Below, piece by piece: positions 17,825 to 26,294 of a DNA stretch of 32,282 nt (position 1 is the stretch's first letter; each line of letters begins with the position of its first letter). The DNA is taken from the NCBI RefSeq assembly GCF_009733865.1, contig NZ_WOFB01000008.1, forward strand, positions 1 to 32,282. Reading direction: 5' to 3'. Under the pieces are notes generated by a model. That model worked only from the letters and a program-made list of their open reading frames with translations, did no database searches and had not been told where the DNA came from. Origin of the DNA: Oceanobacillus salinisoli. GTDB lineage: Bacteria; Bacillota; Bacilli; Bacillales; Amphibacillaceae. A program made the translations under genes and the position numbers.

Positions 17825-19675
17825 ATGAAGAAGGTAAGTTATAGTAAATGGCTATTAGCCCTGATGCTTGTTTTGTTGGTTATCCTGGCAGCATGCAGTA
17901 GTGGTTCAGATGAAGAAGCAGAAGGTACGGATGAACCAGAAGCAACAGAAGAAGAAGGTACAGAAGAGGAGGGAGAAGAGCCGGCTAATGAAGAGGCTAT
18001 CTATTCCATTGACGACTTTAACACAGATAAAACAAATGAAGGAGAGCCAATGGATGGGGGGACGCTACAATATGGTTTAGTTTCAGATAGCCCATTTGAA
18101 GGTACTTTGAACTATAATTTCTATTCAAGTAATTATGATTTTGAAATTATTAAGTTCTTTGATGACCCATTATTGCATGTAGATGAAAACTTTAACTATA
18201 CCCAGGATGGTCCAGCTACATTTGAGTTTTCCGAAGATGGCAAAGAATTTACATTTACAATCCGTGATAATGTGAACTGGCATGATGGGGAACCAGTAAC
18301 AGCGGAAGACTGGGCATTTGCCTATGAAGTCATTGGTCATCCGGACTATGATGGTGTACGTTATGATGGAACGTTTCAGAACATCGTAGGAATGGATGAA
18401 TACCATGCGGGAGAGGCAGATTCGATTTTCGGTATAGAAGTAGTCGATGAGAAAACATTAAAAATCACATATAAAGAAGCTAATCCATCTCTTTTAGCCA
18501 GTGGTGTTTGGCATTATGCATTGCCGAAACATATTTTTGAAGATATTCCAGTTGCCGACATGTCATCATCGGATGCGGTTCGTGTGAATCCAATTGGAAT
18601 GGGGCCATTTAAAGTAGACAGCATTGTACCTGGAGAATCGGTAACATTTGTTGCCAATGAAGATTACTGGCAAGGTGCTCCGAAACTGGATGGAATCACA
18701 TTAAAAGTTATCCCATCCACAACGGCTGCCCAGGCATTGGAAACTGGGGAAGTGGATACAGTACACAGTTTCCCTACGGATCAGTTCCCAGATGTGGAAG
18801 CAAGAATGAACAATGTGGAATGGCTAGGACAAATTGATAATGCATACACATATATTGGTTTCAAATTAGGGCACTGGGATGAAGATGCTGGGGAAGTTGT
18901 AGTAGATCCAGATGCGAAAATGGCGGATGTAAACTTGCGTCGTGCTATGTGGTATGCCGTTGATAATGACGCAGTTGGTGAGAGGTTCTACAATGGACTT
19001 CGCTGGGCTGGAACAACATTAATTATACCAGCATTTCCTGATTACCATGATGCAACCATTGAAGCTCCATCGTATGATCCGGATGAAGCAAATCGAATTC
19101 TAGATGAAGCTGGATATGAAGATGTAAATGGGGATGGTATTCGTGAAACGCCTGACGGGGAAGAGTTAGTGATTAACTTTGCCTCCATGGAAGGTGGGGA
19201 CATTGCTGAACCAATTGCAAACTACTATATTCAAGCGTGGGAACAAGTAGGCCTAAAAGTGGAACTTGTAGATGGCAGACTACTAGAATTTAATTCCTTT
19301 TATGACCGTGTAGAGGCAGATGATTCCGCAATTGATATTTATCAAGGTGCATGGGGTACTGGTTACGACGTAGACCAACAAGGGTTATATGGACGTCATG
19401 CATTATTCAATTATCCACGTTATGCTAGTGAAGAAAATGATCGTTTATTGGAAGAGGGTTCTTCTGAAGCAGCGTTGGATATTGATTATCGTATTGATGT
19501 ATACAAAGAATGGCAGCAGTTAATGGTGGATGAAATCCCTGTATTTCCAACACTATATCGAGCTATGTTAGTCCCTGTAAACGAACGTGTTACTGACTTT
19601 TCCGTTCGTTTTGATTGGAATTATGCATGGCATGAAGTTGGTGTAACACAAGAAGAACCATATGTTGCTGAATAA
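17825..19675 (+). CDS. oppA: Oligopeptide-binding lipoprotein (OppA-like)
   Basis: Extracellular substrate-binding protein of the importer, attached to the membrane by lipid. The 616 residues start with a basic tip, a hydrophobic stretch and a lipobox LAAC with the modified cysteine at position 24. A very acidic, Glu/Thr-rich linker (about residues 27-55) follows and then the SBP_bac_5 family 5 binding domain, with recognisable TFTIRDNVNWHDGEPVTAED and YYIQAWEQVGLKVELV segments. AAGGGAGG precedes the ATG. It is the last gene of the transporter, closed by a strong terminator. The acidic linker is common in salt-tolerant Bacillaceae. The bound peptide type cannot be read from sequence. Confidence 0.94.
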   Translation: MKKVSYSKWLLALMLVLLVILAACSSGSDEEAEGTDEPEATEEEGTEEEGEEPANEEAIYSIDDFNTDKTNEGEPMDGGTLQYGLVSDSPFEGTLNYNFYSSNYDFEIIKFFDDPLLHVDENFNYTQDGPATFEFSEDGKEFTFTIRDNVNWHDGEPVTAEDWAFAYEVIGHPDYDGVRYDGTFQNIVGMDEYHAGEADSIFGIEVVDEKTLKITYKEANPSLLASGVWHYALPKHIFEDIPVADMSSSDAVRVNPIGMGPFKVDSIVPGESVTFVANEDYWQGAPKLDGITLKVIPSTTAAQALETGEVDTVHSFPTDQFPDVEARMNNVEWLGQIDNAYTYIGFKLGHWDEDAGEVVVDPDAKMADVNLRRAMWYAVDNDAVGERFYNGLRWAGTTLIIPAFPDYHDATIEAPSYDPDEANRILDEAGYEDVNGDGIRETPDGEELVINFASMEGGDIAEPIANYYIQAWEQVGLKVELVDGRLLEFNSFYDRVEADDSAIDIYQGAWGTGYDVDQQGLYGRHALFNYPRYASEENDRLLEEGSSEAALDIDYRIDVYKEWQQLMVDEIPVFPTLYRAMLVPVNERVTDFSVRFDWNYAWHEVGVTQEEPYVAE

Positions 19676-19686
19676 CAAGCAAGTTT

Positions 19687-19717
19687 AGAAGGCTCGTAGT
19701 TTACGAGTCTTCTTTTT
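19687..19717 (+). terminator. Terminator of the opp operon
   Basis: AGAAGGCTCGTA pairs with TACGAGTCTTCT (12 bp, one G-U) over a 3-nt loop, with a T5 run at the end of the stem. A textbook terminator. Confidence 0.92.
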
Positions 19718-19744
19718 GCGCTTATTGGTTTCTTTCCACTTTTG

Positions 19745-19790
19745 GGTGCTTTGGGGTGCCTGTCACTTCCCGAAAAAGCTCGGAAATTGT
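19745..19790. repeat. Possible short interspersed repeat with GTGCCTGTCAC core
   Basis: The stretch has GGGGTGCCTGTCACTTCCCG followed by CTCGGAAATTGTCGAA. Words of this type (GTGACAGGCACC on the other strand) recur between genes in many Bacillaceae. This is from memory; only one copy is present here. Confidence 0.35.
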
Positions 19791-19874
19791 CGAATGAAAG
19801 ATTTAGGTATTTTTTCACTTCTTTGGCTGTAATATGTAACGTACGATAAGGGTGAAGACAAGGGGGGGGTGGGA

Positions 19875-20732
19875 ATGTCTATGAAGATTGCGGTTGCTAT
19901 TTTTCATGGGGCGGGTACGCCAGAAGAGGATTTTGCTGAGAAAATTATATTGAGGATATCCAAAAAGTTTAATAAAAACATGCGTAGCAGAAATGCTGCG
20001 ACGAATCATTTGGTCTTTCAACCGATTCATTGGTCAACGGTATTTGAACAGGAGCAAGCAGAGCTATGGCATCGGCTGAAGAAGAGTGCTGATTTGGATT
20101 ACCATAGACTGAGGAAGTTTGTTATTGAGTTTTTAGCAGATGCAGTTGCCTATCAGCCAACGAAGCAGCCAAATCAAAGTTATGATAAAGTACATGCTTT
20201 TGTGGCAACCTCTTTCCAACGATTAAGAGAGAAAGCGGGACCTGATGCACCACTTTGTGTAGTTAGTCATAGTTTAGGAACGGTTGTTGCCAACAATTAT
20301 TTTTATGATCTGCAATTTAAGCAGGATAATCGCGGGCCTGAAACCATTAAGTGTACGGGGGACACGCCACTGGAACAATGTGAGACACTGACTTTATTTT
20401 ATACAACCGGAAGCCCACTAGCACTCTGGTCGCTCCGATTTATCGATTTTGGTTCACCAATTCAAGTTCCTTCCTCAAGAATCAAACGAACCTACCCCGA
20501 GCTGAAGGGTGAATGGATTAATTTTTACGATAAAGATGATGTTCTTGCTTTCCCCCTAAAAGGGATAAATGATACGTATGATAAAGCTGTAACTAAAGAT
20601 GTGGCTATTAATGCTGGCGGACTTTTTTCAAGCTGGAATCCACTCTCTCATTTTCACTATGATACGAATGACAAAATCGCACAAACCATCGCAGAAAGTT
20701 TAGCCAAAACGTGGAGAACCATTAATAGATAA
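19875..20732 (+). CDS. Predicted alpha/beta-fold hydrolase
   Basis: No named gene recognised. The 285-residue protein starts with KIAVAIFHGAG, a first strand with an HG oxyanion-like turn, and has a nucleophile elbow SHSLGT in CVVSHSLGTVVANNYFYD near residue 135, as in serine lipases and esterases of the alpha/beta hydrolase fold. A possible catalytic Asp lies in DKDDVLAFPL and a His in LSHFHYDT near the end. There is no signal peptide, so it is probably cytoplasmic. GTG at 19869 is in frame, but the G-run at 19862-19869 fits ATG 19875. It lies alone between the opp terminator and rpiA. Substrate unknown. Confidence 0.82.
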   Translation: MSMKIAVAIFHGAGTPEEDFAEKIILRISKKFNKNMRSRNAATNHLVFQPIHWSTVFEQEQAELWHRLKKSADLDYHRLRKFVIEFLADAVAYQPTKQPNQSYDKVHAFVATSFQRLREKAGPDAPLCVVSHSLGTVVANNYFYDLQFKQDNRGPETIKCTGDTPLEQCETLTLFYTTGSPLALWSLRFIDFGSPIQVPSSRIKRTYPELKGEWINFYDKDDVLAFPLKGINDTYDKAVTKDVAINAGGLFSSWNPLSHFHYDTNDKIAQTIAESLAKTWRTINR

Positions 20733-20768
20733 GCTATAATGAAAGTATACTAGTTAGGAGGAGTCGGC

Positions 20769-21458
20769 ATGTTAAGTAAACAGGATCAGTTGAAAAAATT
20801 AGTTGGGGAAGAAGCAGTTCATTACATAGAAGATGGGATGAAAGTTGGATTAGGTTCTGGTTCAACGGTTTACTGGATGGTAAAAAAACTAGGTGAGAGA
20901 ATCAAAGAAGAGGGCCTACATGTTGAGGGAATTCCATCCTCCGATTTAACTGCAGACTGGGCGAAAGAATTCGGTGTCCCACTTACCAATTTTTCAAAAG
21001 TCGAAGCATTGGATGTAACCATTGATGGGGCAGATGAAGTGGATGAAAACTTGCAATTAATCAAAGGTGGTGGTGGTGCCCTTTTTCGAGAAAAAATCAT
21101 TGCTGAAGCCGCAAAAGAATTAATTATTATTGTGGATGAATCCAAAAGAGTAAAGCATTTAGGCAGATTTCCTTTACCGGTAGAAGTATTGCCATTTGGC
21201 TGGGAAATGACAAAGAAGGAGGTAGCTGCATTAGGATGTGAGCCTACATTGCGCCATCAAGACAATGAAATATATGTAACGGACAATGGAAATTACATAT
21301 TAGATTGCTATTTTAATGAGATTTTGGAACCAGAATCATTACATAAACAATTAAAATTAATCGTTGGTGTTGTAGAGACGGGATTATTTACAAACATGAC
21401 CGATAAAGTGATTGTAGGTGGCGGTGAAAAGGTAGAAGTGATCCAAAGAAACGGGTGA
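20769..21458 (+). CDS. rpiA: Ribose-5-phosphate isomerase A
   Basis: It interconverts ribose 5-phosphate and ribulose 5-phosphate in the non-oxidative pentose phosphate pathway. The 229-residue protein is full length and carries the RpiA signatures GLGSGSTVYWMV near residue 27, IPSSDLTADWAKEFG, IDGADEVDENLQLIKGGGGALFREK (substrate and active-site residues) and VDESKRVKHLG. RpiA is unrelated to the RpiB type used by Bacillus subtilis. TAGGAGGAG precedes the ATG by a normal distance. Glycerate kinase starts 4 nt after its stop, so the two are co-transcribed. Confidence 0.96.
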   Translation: MLSKQDQLKKLVGEEAVHYIEDGMKVGLGSGSTVYWMVKKLGERIKEEGLHVEGIPSSDLTADWAKEFGVPLTNFSKVEALDVTIDGADEVDENLQLIKGGGGALFREKIIAEAAKELIIIVDESKRVKHLGRFPLPVEVLPFGWEMTKKEVAALGCEPTLRHQDNEIYVTDNGNYILDCYFNEILEPESLHKQLKLIVGVVETGLFTNMTDKVIVGGGEKVEVIQRNG

Positions 21459-21462
21459 TGGA

Positions 21463-22587
21463 ATGAAAGTCGTTGTTGCTCCTGATTCATTTAAAGGCAG
21501 CTTAACTTCCATTGAAGCGGCAAACAGAATGAAAGAGGCTATACTTCAGGATTTTCCCGAAGCGGATGTTATGGAAAAACCAATGGCCGATGGAGGAGAG
21601 GGGACATTAGCAGCGCTGCTGAAAGCGAACGGTGGAAAAGAAATTTCTGTTTCATGTAAAGGTCCACTAGGTGAAAGCATTCAGACGACATATGGTATGG
21701 TTAATCAAACAACTGCTATTATTGAAGTGGCTTCAATTGCCGGCTTAACCCAGGTCCCTGAAGAAAAACGTAATCCGGACAATACAACGTCATATGGAAT
21801 CGGAGAAGTTATGCTCGATGCCATGAGTCGGGGATGTACAGAAATGATTGTTGGATTAGGCGGAAGTGCGACAAATGATGGTGGACATGGCATGCTTCAG
21901 GCTATTGGAATGAAGGCATGGAATAAAGAAGGAAAAGAAGTAGAACCGTTTGGAAAAAATGTCCAATACATTGACCGTGTTGATTTTTCGGAAATGGATT
22001 CAAGGTTTAAGCATGTATCGATCAAAGTGGCAAGTGATGTAGACAATCCACTTTGTGGGGAAAACGGTGCGACGGCTGTTTATGGGCCGCAAAAAGGAAT
22101 GTTGAAAGAGCGAATTCCAATATATGATCAGGCATTGGATACTTTTAGTGACTTAATAGAAGCAGAACTGCATAAGTCCATAAAAAATTATCCTGGAGCA
22201 GGAGCGGCGGGTGGACTCGGGTTTGCTTTCCTCACTTTAGGTGCTAAATTAGTTTCCGGAGCACAATTAGTTGGAGAAGCAATGGAGATGGAATCTACTA
22301 TTCAACAGGCCGATTTCGTTATTACCGGAGAAGGAAAAAGTGATGAACAAACCCTTTACGGAAAAGCTCCTGGCTACGTCGCTTCTCTCGCTGAAAAGTA
22401 TGATGTTCCAGTCGTCCTGATTTCAGGGAGTATAGACGGAGACATAGATCAGCTTATGAAGAAGTTTTCAGGCTGTTTTTCCATCGTTACGAAGCCAATC
22501 ACATTAAAGGAATGTATGGAAAAAGCTGGTGAATTATTGTATCAGCAGACGAAACAAGTCATCCATTTCATTCGTTCAGTAACATAG
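21463..22587 (+). CDS. garK: Glycerate kinase (GarK/GlxK family)
   Basis: It phosphorylates D-glycerate with ATP, feeding it into lower glycolysis. The 374-residue length and the motifs PDSFKGSLTS at residues 7-16, KPMADGGEGTLAALL near 40, GLGGSATNDGGHGML near 130, and GAGAAGGLGF together with ITGEGKSDEQTLYGKAP in the C-terminal half are those of glycerate kinase type 1. In this family the product may be 2- or 3-phosphoglycerate; sequence reading does not settle it. It is tightly linked to rpiA and closed by a terminator. Annotated in relatives as glxK as well. Confidence 0.94.
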   Translation: MKVVVAPDSFKGSLTSIEAANRMKEAILQDFPEADVMEKPMADGGEGTLAALLKANGGKEISVSCKGPLGESIQTTYGMVNQTTAIIEVASIAGLTQVPEEKRNPDNTTSYGIGEVMLDAMSRGCTEMIVGLGGSATNDGGHGMLQAIGMKAWNKEGKEVEPFGKNVQYIDRVDFSEMDSRFKHVSIKVASDVDNPLCGENGATAVYGPQKGMLKERIPIYDQALDTFSDLIEAELHKSIKNYPGAGAAGGLGFAFLTLGAKLVSGAQLVGEAMEMESTIQQADFVITGEGKSDEQTLYGKAPGYVASLAEKYDVPVVLISGSIDGDIDQLMKKFSGCFSIVTKPITLKECMEKAGELLYQQTKQVIHFIRSVT

Positions 22588-22593
22588 TAGTAG

Positions 22594-22629
22594 ACCATAA
22601 AGGGATTTCCTCCTTTGTGGTTTTTTTTT
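22594..22629 (+). terminator. Terminator of rpiA-garK
   Basis: ACCATAAAGG pairs with CCTTTGTGGT (one G-U) over a short loop and is followed by eight further T. Strong. Confidence 0.9.
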
Positions 22630-22876
22630 ATGCAAAATTTTTGCTAATTATTTTTTTAACGAACCCTTCGTGAATATAACTTAGAGAAGCGCTCATAAAT
22701 GATGAGAACGGCTTAAGCCTAAAGAATACCGAACATAACCAGAGAGGGAATGCGAAGACGCCTGACCAGAGCTCATGAACCATGTTATGGAGTTTCAGTA
22801 CATAGCTAATTATGGGCACATTTTTAATCTGGGCGCATAGGATGGGTTGTAGCCTAAAGGAAAGGATGATTGGAAA
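22630..22876 (+). other. Structured non-coding segment upstream of asnB
   Basis: No gene is evident in these 247 bp; a 93-codon minus-strand frame shows no protein-like features. Local pairing includes CTCAT/ATGAG (22692-22696 with 22702-22706), the palindrome GGCTTAAGCC (22710-22719), CATAAC/GTTATG (22734-22739 with 22784-22789) and a small GCG/CGC hairpin. AGCCTAAAG occurs at 22716-22724 and again at 22851-22859. No T-box sequence is present. It could be an asnB mRNA leader or a small inserted repeat. Confidence 0.4.
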
Positions 22877-24724
22877 TTGTGTGGAATAACGGGGTTTGTT
22901 GAATGGCAAAAAGATGTCAGGTCATCAAGAGGAACATTAGAAAAAATGACGGAAACACTGTCACTGCGTGGACCTGATGATACGCAATTTTGGATGAATC
23001 ATCATGCTGCATTTGGTCATAAACGGCTTTCGGTTGTTGATTTGGAAGGTGGCAAACAGCCAATGAGCAAAGAAAAAGATGGGATTACTTACACCATTCT
23101 ATATAATGGCGAGCTTTATAATACAGAGGATTTGCGTAAAGACCTTATTCAAAAGGGATATTCCTTTCATAGCACATCGGATACGGAAGTCTTACTTACA
23201 GCTTATATGGAATGGAAGGAAAACTGTGTCGAATACTTAAATGGTATTTATGCATTCGGTGTGTGGGATGAAGAAAAAGAACAGCTCTTCATGTCAAGGG
23301 ATCGTTTGGGTGTGAAACCATTATTTTATCGGGAAAAGGATGGGCAGTTCATTTTTGGATCAGAATTAAAAGCAATTTTGGCTCATCCAGAGGTGACTGC
23401 AGAAGTAGACCGCAGCGGTTTATCGGAAATTTTTGGATTAGGCCCATCCAGAACGCCTGGTCATGGATTATTTAAAGGGATGAAAGAATTGCGTGCCGGT
23501 CATTCCCTTACCTTTTCCAAGCATCAAGGTTTAAAAGTATGGCGGTACTGGAATGTAGAAAGTAAGGAGCACCAAGATGATGTGGAGGAGACGGCTGAAA
23601 AGGTTAGAGAGTTATTTGTGGATGCTGTACAGCGGCAGCTCGTTGCAGATGTTCCTGTTTCCACATTCCTATCTGGTGGCGTTGATTCCAGTGCAATTAC
23701 AGCGGTTGCTGCAGATTATTTTGAAAAACAGGGAAAAGGTCCTTTAGCGACATTTTCGGTTGATTATGAAGGTAATGAAAAACATTTTGAATCCAGTAAA
23801 TTCCAGCCATCGAGTGATCGACCATTTATTGAAAAAATGGCAAAAGCGCTTGGAACCGATCATCATGATGAAATCATTTCAGGTTTGGATCTCGCTGATT
23901 TATTAAAAGAAGCGGTAGAAGTTCGAGACCAGCCAGGACAGGCGGATATTGATTCTTCGTTACTGTCGTTCTGTCGCCGAATTAAAGAATACTCTACTGT
24001 ATCTTTATCAGGAGAATGTGCCGATGAAATCTTCGGTGGCTATCCTTGGTTCCATGACCCAACTGCAGGTGGGGATGGGTTCCCGTGGATGAAATCACTG
24101 GATTCCCGGATTAACTTATTACATCCAAAATGGCAAGAGAAACTGGACTTAAAAACGTATGTACATGAACGTTATAAAGAAACGATAGCTGAAACACCAA
24201 AATTAGATGGGGAAATTAAAGAGGATGCTAGAAGAAGAGAGTTATTCTATCTAAATATGCATTGGTTTATGGCACAGCTTTTAGATCGTAAGGATCGAAT
24301 GAGTATGGGGGCAAGTCTGGAAGTGCGTGTTCCATTTGCCGATCATCGATTAGTAGAATATGTCTGGAATATCCCATGGGAAATGAAAACATTGGAAGGA
24401 AGAGAAAAAGGGATCTTGCGTAAAGCGTTAGAAGGAATTTTGCCGGATGAAATTTTATATCGCAAGAAGAGCCCATATCCGCGGACGTTCCAACCAGAAT
24501 ATACGAAGCAGGTCACGCAGTGGATGGAGTCTATTCTTGGAGACTCCTCTTCCCCGTTATTTGACTTTATCGAGCGCGATAAGGTGCAAGCTATTGTCAA
24601 TAGTCAGGGCAAGGAATTTAAAGAACCTTGGTATGGCCAATTAATGAGAGGACCACAGCTAATCGCCCACCTTTGCCAAATCGATCATTGGCTGCAAACC
24701 TACGATGTAAAAGTAAGTGAATAG
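22877..24724 (+). CDS. asnB: Asparagine synthase (glutamine-hydrolysing)
   Basis: It makes asparagine from aspartate, glutamine and ATP in the cytoplasm. The start is TTG, giving MCGITGF with the catalytic Cys2 of class II glutamine amidotransferases, which fixes the start; AAAGGA lies 10 nt upstream. The glutaminase domain covers about residues 2-220, with RGPDDTQFW, LYNGELYN and TSDTEVLL. The synthetase domain has the PP-loop SGGVDSS at 266-272 and SGECADEIFGGYPW. At 615 residues it is full length. Bacillus subtilis has three paralogues (AsnB, AsnO, AsnH), so asnO is an alternative label. It is followed by a strong terminator. Confidence 0.94.
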   Translation: MCGITGFVEWQKDVRSSRGTLEKMTETLSLRGPDDTQFWMNHHAAFGHKRLSVVDLEGGKQPMSKEKDGITYTILYNGELYNTEDLRKDLIQKGYSFHSTSDTEVLLTAYMEWKENCVEYLNGIYAFGVWDEEKEQLFMSRDRLGVKPLFYREKDGQFIFGSELKAILAHPEVTAEVDRSGLSEIFGLGPSRTPGHGLFKGMKELRAGHSLTFSKHQGLKVWRYWNVESKEHQDDVEETAEKVRELFVDAVQRQLVADVPVSTFLSGGVDSSAITAVAADYFEKQGKGPLATFSVDYEGNEKHFESSKFQPSSDRPFIEKMAKALGTDHHDEIISGLDLADLLKEAVEVRDQPGQADIDSSLLSFCRRIKEYSTVSLSGECADEIFGGYPWFHDPTAGGDGFPWMKSLDSRINLLHPKWQEKLDLKTYVHERYKETIAETPKLDGEIKEDARRRELFYLNMHWFMAQLLDRKDRMSMGASLEVRVPFADHRLVEYVWNIPWEMKTLEGREKGILRKALEGILPDEILYRKKSPYPRTFQPEYTKQVTQWMESILGDSSSPLFDFIERDKVQAIVNSQGKEFKEPWYGQLMRGPQLIAHLCQIDHWLQTYDVKVSE

Positions 24725-24800
24725 AAGCATGGGGAAGTTGCTTTTTGCTTCATCCCAAGAAAGTAGTAATTACATTCTTATTAAAATGATATTCTCAGTT

Positions 24801-24845
24801 AACTCTAGTATGGTTCTAAGAAGCCGTGAATACTAGAGTTTTTCT
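24801..24845 (+). terminator. Terminator after asnB
   Basis: AACTCTAGTAT pairs perfectly with ATACTAGAGTT (11 bp) around an 18-nt loop and is followed by TTTCT. It lies about 75 nt after the asnB stop. Confidence 0.88.
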
Positions 24846-24918
24846 GATTGCTCCTATCAAAAAGATGAATATTCCATTATAATAAAATAGCATAAAGAAT
24901 GAAGAGGGGATGAGCACA

Positions 24919-25197
24919 ATGAAACACTTTGCAGTCTATTTACCAATGAAAGATGAGGAGAAAAGTAAAGAAATGCGCCCAGCACATCTGGAATACTTGG
25001 AAGTAAAAGAGGAAGAGGGGAAAGTATTTGCCAAAGGCCGGTTTGCAGACGGTTCAGGCGGTTTAGTTATATACATAGCGGAAAGTGAAGAAGAAGCGGA
25101 AGAAATGGTAAAACAGGATCCATATGTGTCAAGTGGTGCAAGAGGTTATGAAATTCGTGAATGGGTAATGACTACAGTTGAAACCATGCCAAAATAA
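24919..25197 (+). CDS. YciI family protein
   Basis: A small 92-residue ferredoxin-like-fold protein of the YciI family, whose members are thought to be minor enzymes or dimerising stress proteins with a conserved His-Asp pair. Here RPAHLEYL supplies the His, followed by GKVFAKGRFADGSGGLVIY, and ESEEEAEEMVKQDPYV is the typical helix. GAGGGG at 24903-24908 fits the ATG at 24919; an in-frame ATG at 24910 is too close to it. It is a single gene with its own terminator and has no functional link to its neighbours that I can see. No precise function can be assigned. Confidence 0.85.
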   Translation: MKHFAVYLPMKDEEKSKEMRPAHLEYLEVKEEEGKVFAKGRFADGSGGLVIYIAESEEEAEEMVKQDPYVSSGARGYEIREWVMTTVETMPK

Positions 25198-25207
25198 AGA
25201 TGATTCG

Positions 25208-25237
25208 GGGAGTTGTTGACAAAAACAGCTCCCTTTT
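25208..25237 (+). terminator. Terminator after the YciI-like gene
   Basis: GGGAGTTGT pairs with ACAGCTCCC (one G-U) over an 8-nt loop, followed by TTTT. Confidence 0.8.
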
Positions 25238-25284
25238 CCATGTTTAGGAAATTATAAAATTTTAACCAAGAAGTAGGTTTAACG

Positions 25285-25530
25285 TAGATAAGTATTCTCG
25301 TCCTAAGTTTAAGAAAAACTGACATATTTGCTAAAAGACGAGCGAATACCAGATTTTCTTAAAGTTTTCTTTATCTCCTACGAGAGGAATATCCGATTGA
25401 GAACGCCGCTTTACGCGGCAACATCGGACCACCTAGCATGGCCAGGCGCAGTCCGTACGTGCTAAATGGGTGGCTTGTGCTTTTGGTCAAATCAGCAAAG
25501 TGTGGCTTTGGAATGGATCTTTAAAGTCCG
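25285..25530. other. Highly structured non-coding segment, possible RNA or folded repeat
   Basis: About 245 bp without a gene. Stem A pairs 25293-25302 with 25337-25348 (2-nt bulge); stem B pairs 25308-25317 with 25354-25363 (10 perfect bp); A and B cross. Stem C pairs TCCGAT/ATCGGA (25392-25397 with 25423-25428) and encloses GCCGC/GCGGC (25405-25409 with 25415-25419). Stem D starts at the very next base: CCACC/GGTGG (25429-25433 with 25469-25473) plus TAGCA/TGCTA (25434-25438 with 25460-25464). The C/D part is more GC-rich than its surroundings. I do not recognise an Rfam family. Confidence 0.5.
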
Positions 25531-25657
25531 ATAATTTATAAAAAAGTTTGATACAATTCTATTGATGAGTAAGAACGTAAATATTCAAGAATTGGGCCAG
25601 TTTGTGATTAACTTTTATATGCGTAGTAGACTAAATACTGTGAAGTAAACACAAGCC

Positions 25658-26044
25658 TTATGGAGAGGGTTTTATTTCAAATATCCCTATAAAGTTTTTT
25701 CTGTAACAGTACAACATAAAACCATGCATGATGCCAAGCAAAATAGCTAAAAGAAGTAAAGAATGGTCTAGGAATATATGAAGTAAGAGAATGTTGCCAA
25801 TAATTGGTGCCAATATTAAAAGGGCTAAGGGGACAAATCGATTAATTAATAGTAATAAACCACAAATAATCTCTAATGATTTTTCAAAGATAAGTAGATA
25901 TTGAAACTCAAACAACGCCATTGCTTCAGGACTAGTTGCAATAAAGGGTTCTAAGTTAAATATTACAAAATAACCATTTATACCTGCAATGAGGAATATG
26001 AAACCTAAAGAAATCCTAGAAAAAGCAAGGAAGTATTTGGTCAT
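25658..26044 (-). CDS. DoxX-like integral membrane protein
   Basis: The only convincing complete minus-strand gene. The 128-residue product has four hydrophobic segments (about residues 5-27, 44-64, 70-92 and 96-115) and the pattern ISLGFIFLIAGINGY at the first helix, typical of the DoxX/DoxX-like family of small membrane proteins. A Glu in FEKSLEIICGLLLL fits the family's second helix. The start chosen is the ATG at 26044-26042, preceded on that strand by AGAGGTGGTG; two in-frame GTG codons just upstream overlap that site. Function in this family is mostly unknown, with links to redox membrane complexes in some bacteria. Confidence 0.8.
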   Translation of the reverse strand: MTKYFLAFSRISLGFIFLIAGINGYFVIFNLEPFIATSPEAMALFEFQYLLIFEKSLEIICGLLLLINRFVPLALLILAPIIGNILLLHIFLDHSLLLLAILLGIMHGFMLYCYRKNFIGIFEIKPSP

Positions 26045-26084
26045 TTTAAACACCACCTCTAATGTATATTTGAAAGTATTATAA

Positions 26085-26240
26085 CATTTAAAAAAGTGGG
26101 AGTATAAGGATTTTTTTGTTACGCAGGTACAAATATACTATTCAATAGAAAAAGTTATTCAACTATCGGACGCTAGAGTGAAGCAGGGTGACTATAGTTT
26201 AATAAAGAATCTTGAGCAAAACGGTGCAGAATTTGAATAA
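26085..26240 (+). pseudogene. Possible C-terminal gene remnant
   Basis: An open frame of 51 codons ends at TAA 26238-26240 but has no usable start. It encodes a protein-like sequence including YYSIEKVIQLSDARVKQGDY and ending NLEQNGAEFE. The amino acid balance looks like a real protein end and not random AT-rich DNA. Family not recognised. It may instead be chance. Confidence 0.3.
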
Positions 26241-26294
26241 GATAAGTAAGAAAAGAATACGATGACAATTCCGTTACTATTGGAGGAGATAGTA

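Noticed and set aside
22630..22876. T-box or other known riboswitch before asnB
   Set aside because: No TGGNACCGCG-type T-box, no specifier stem and no terminator/antiterminator pair can be found; it does not match riboswitch signatures I know.
22628..22909. 93-codon minus-strand frame upstream of asnB
   Set aside because: It overlaps the garK terminator and the asnB start and shows no ribosome binding site or recognisable motif.
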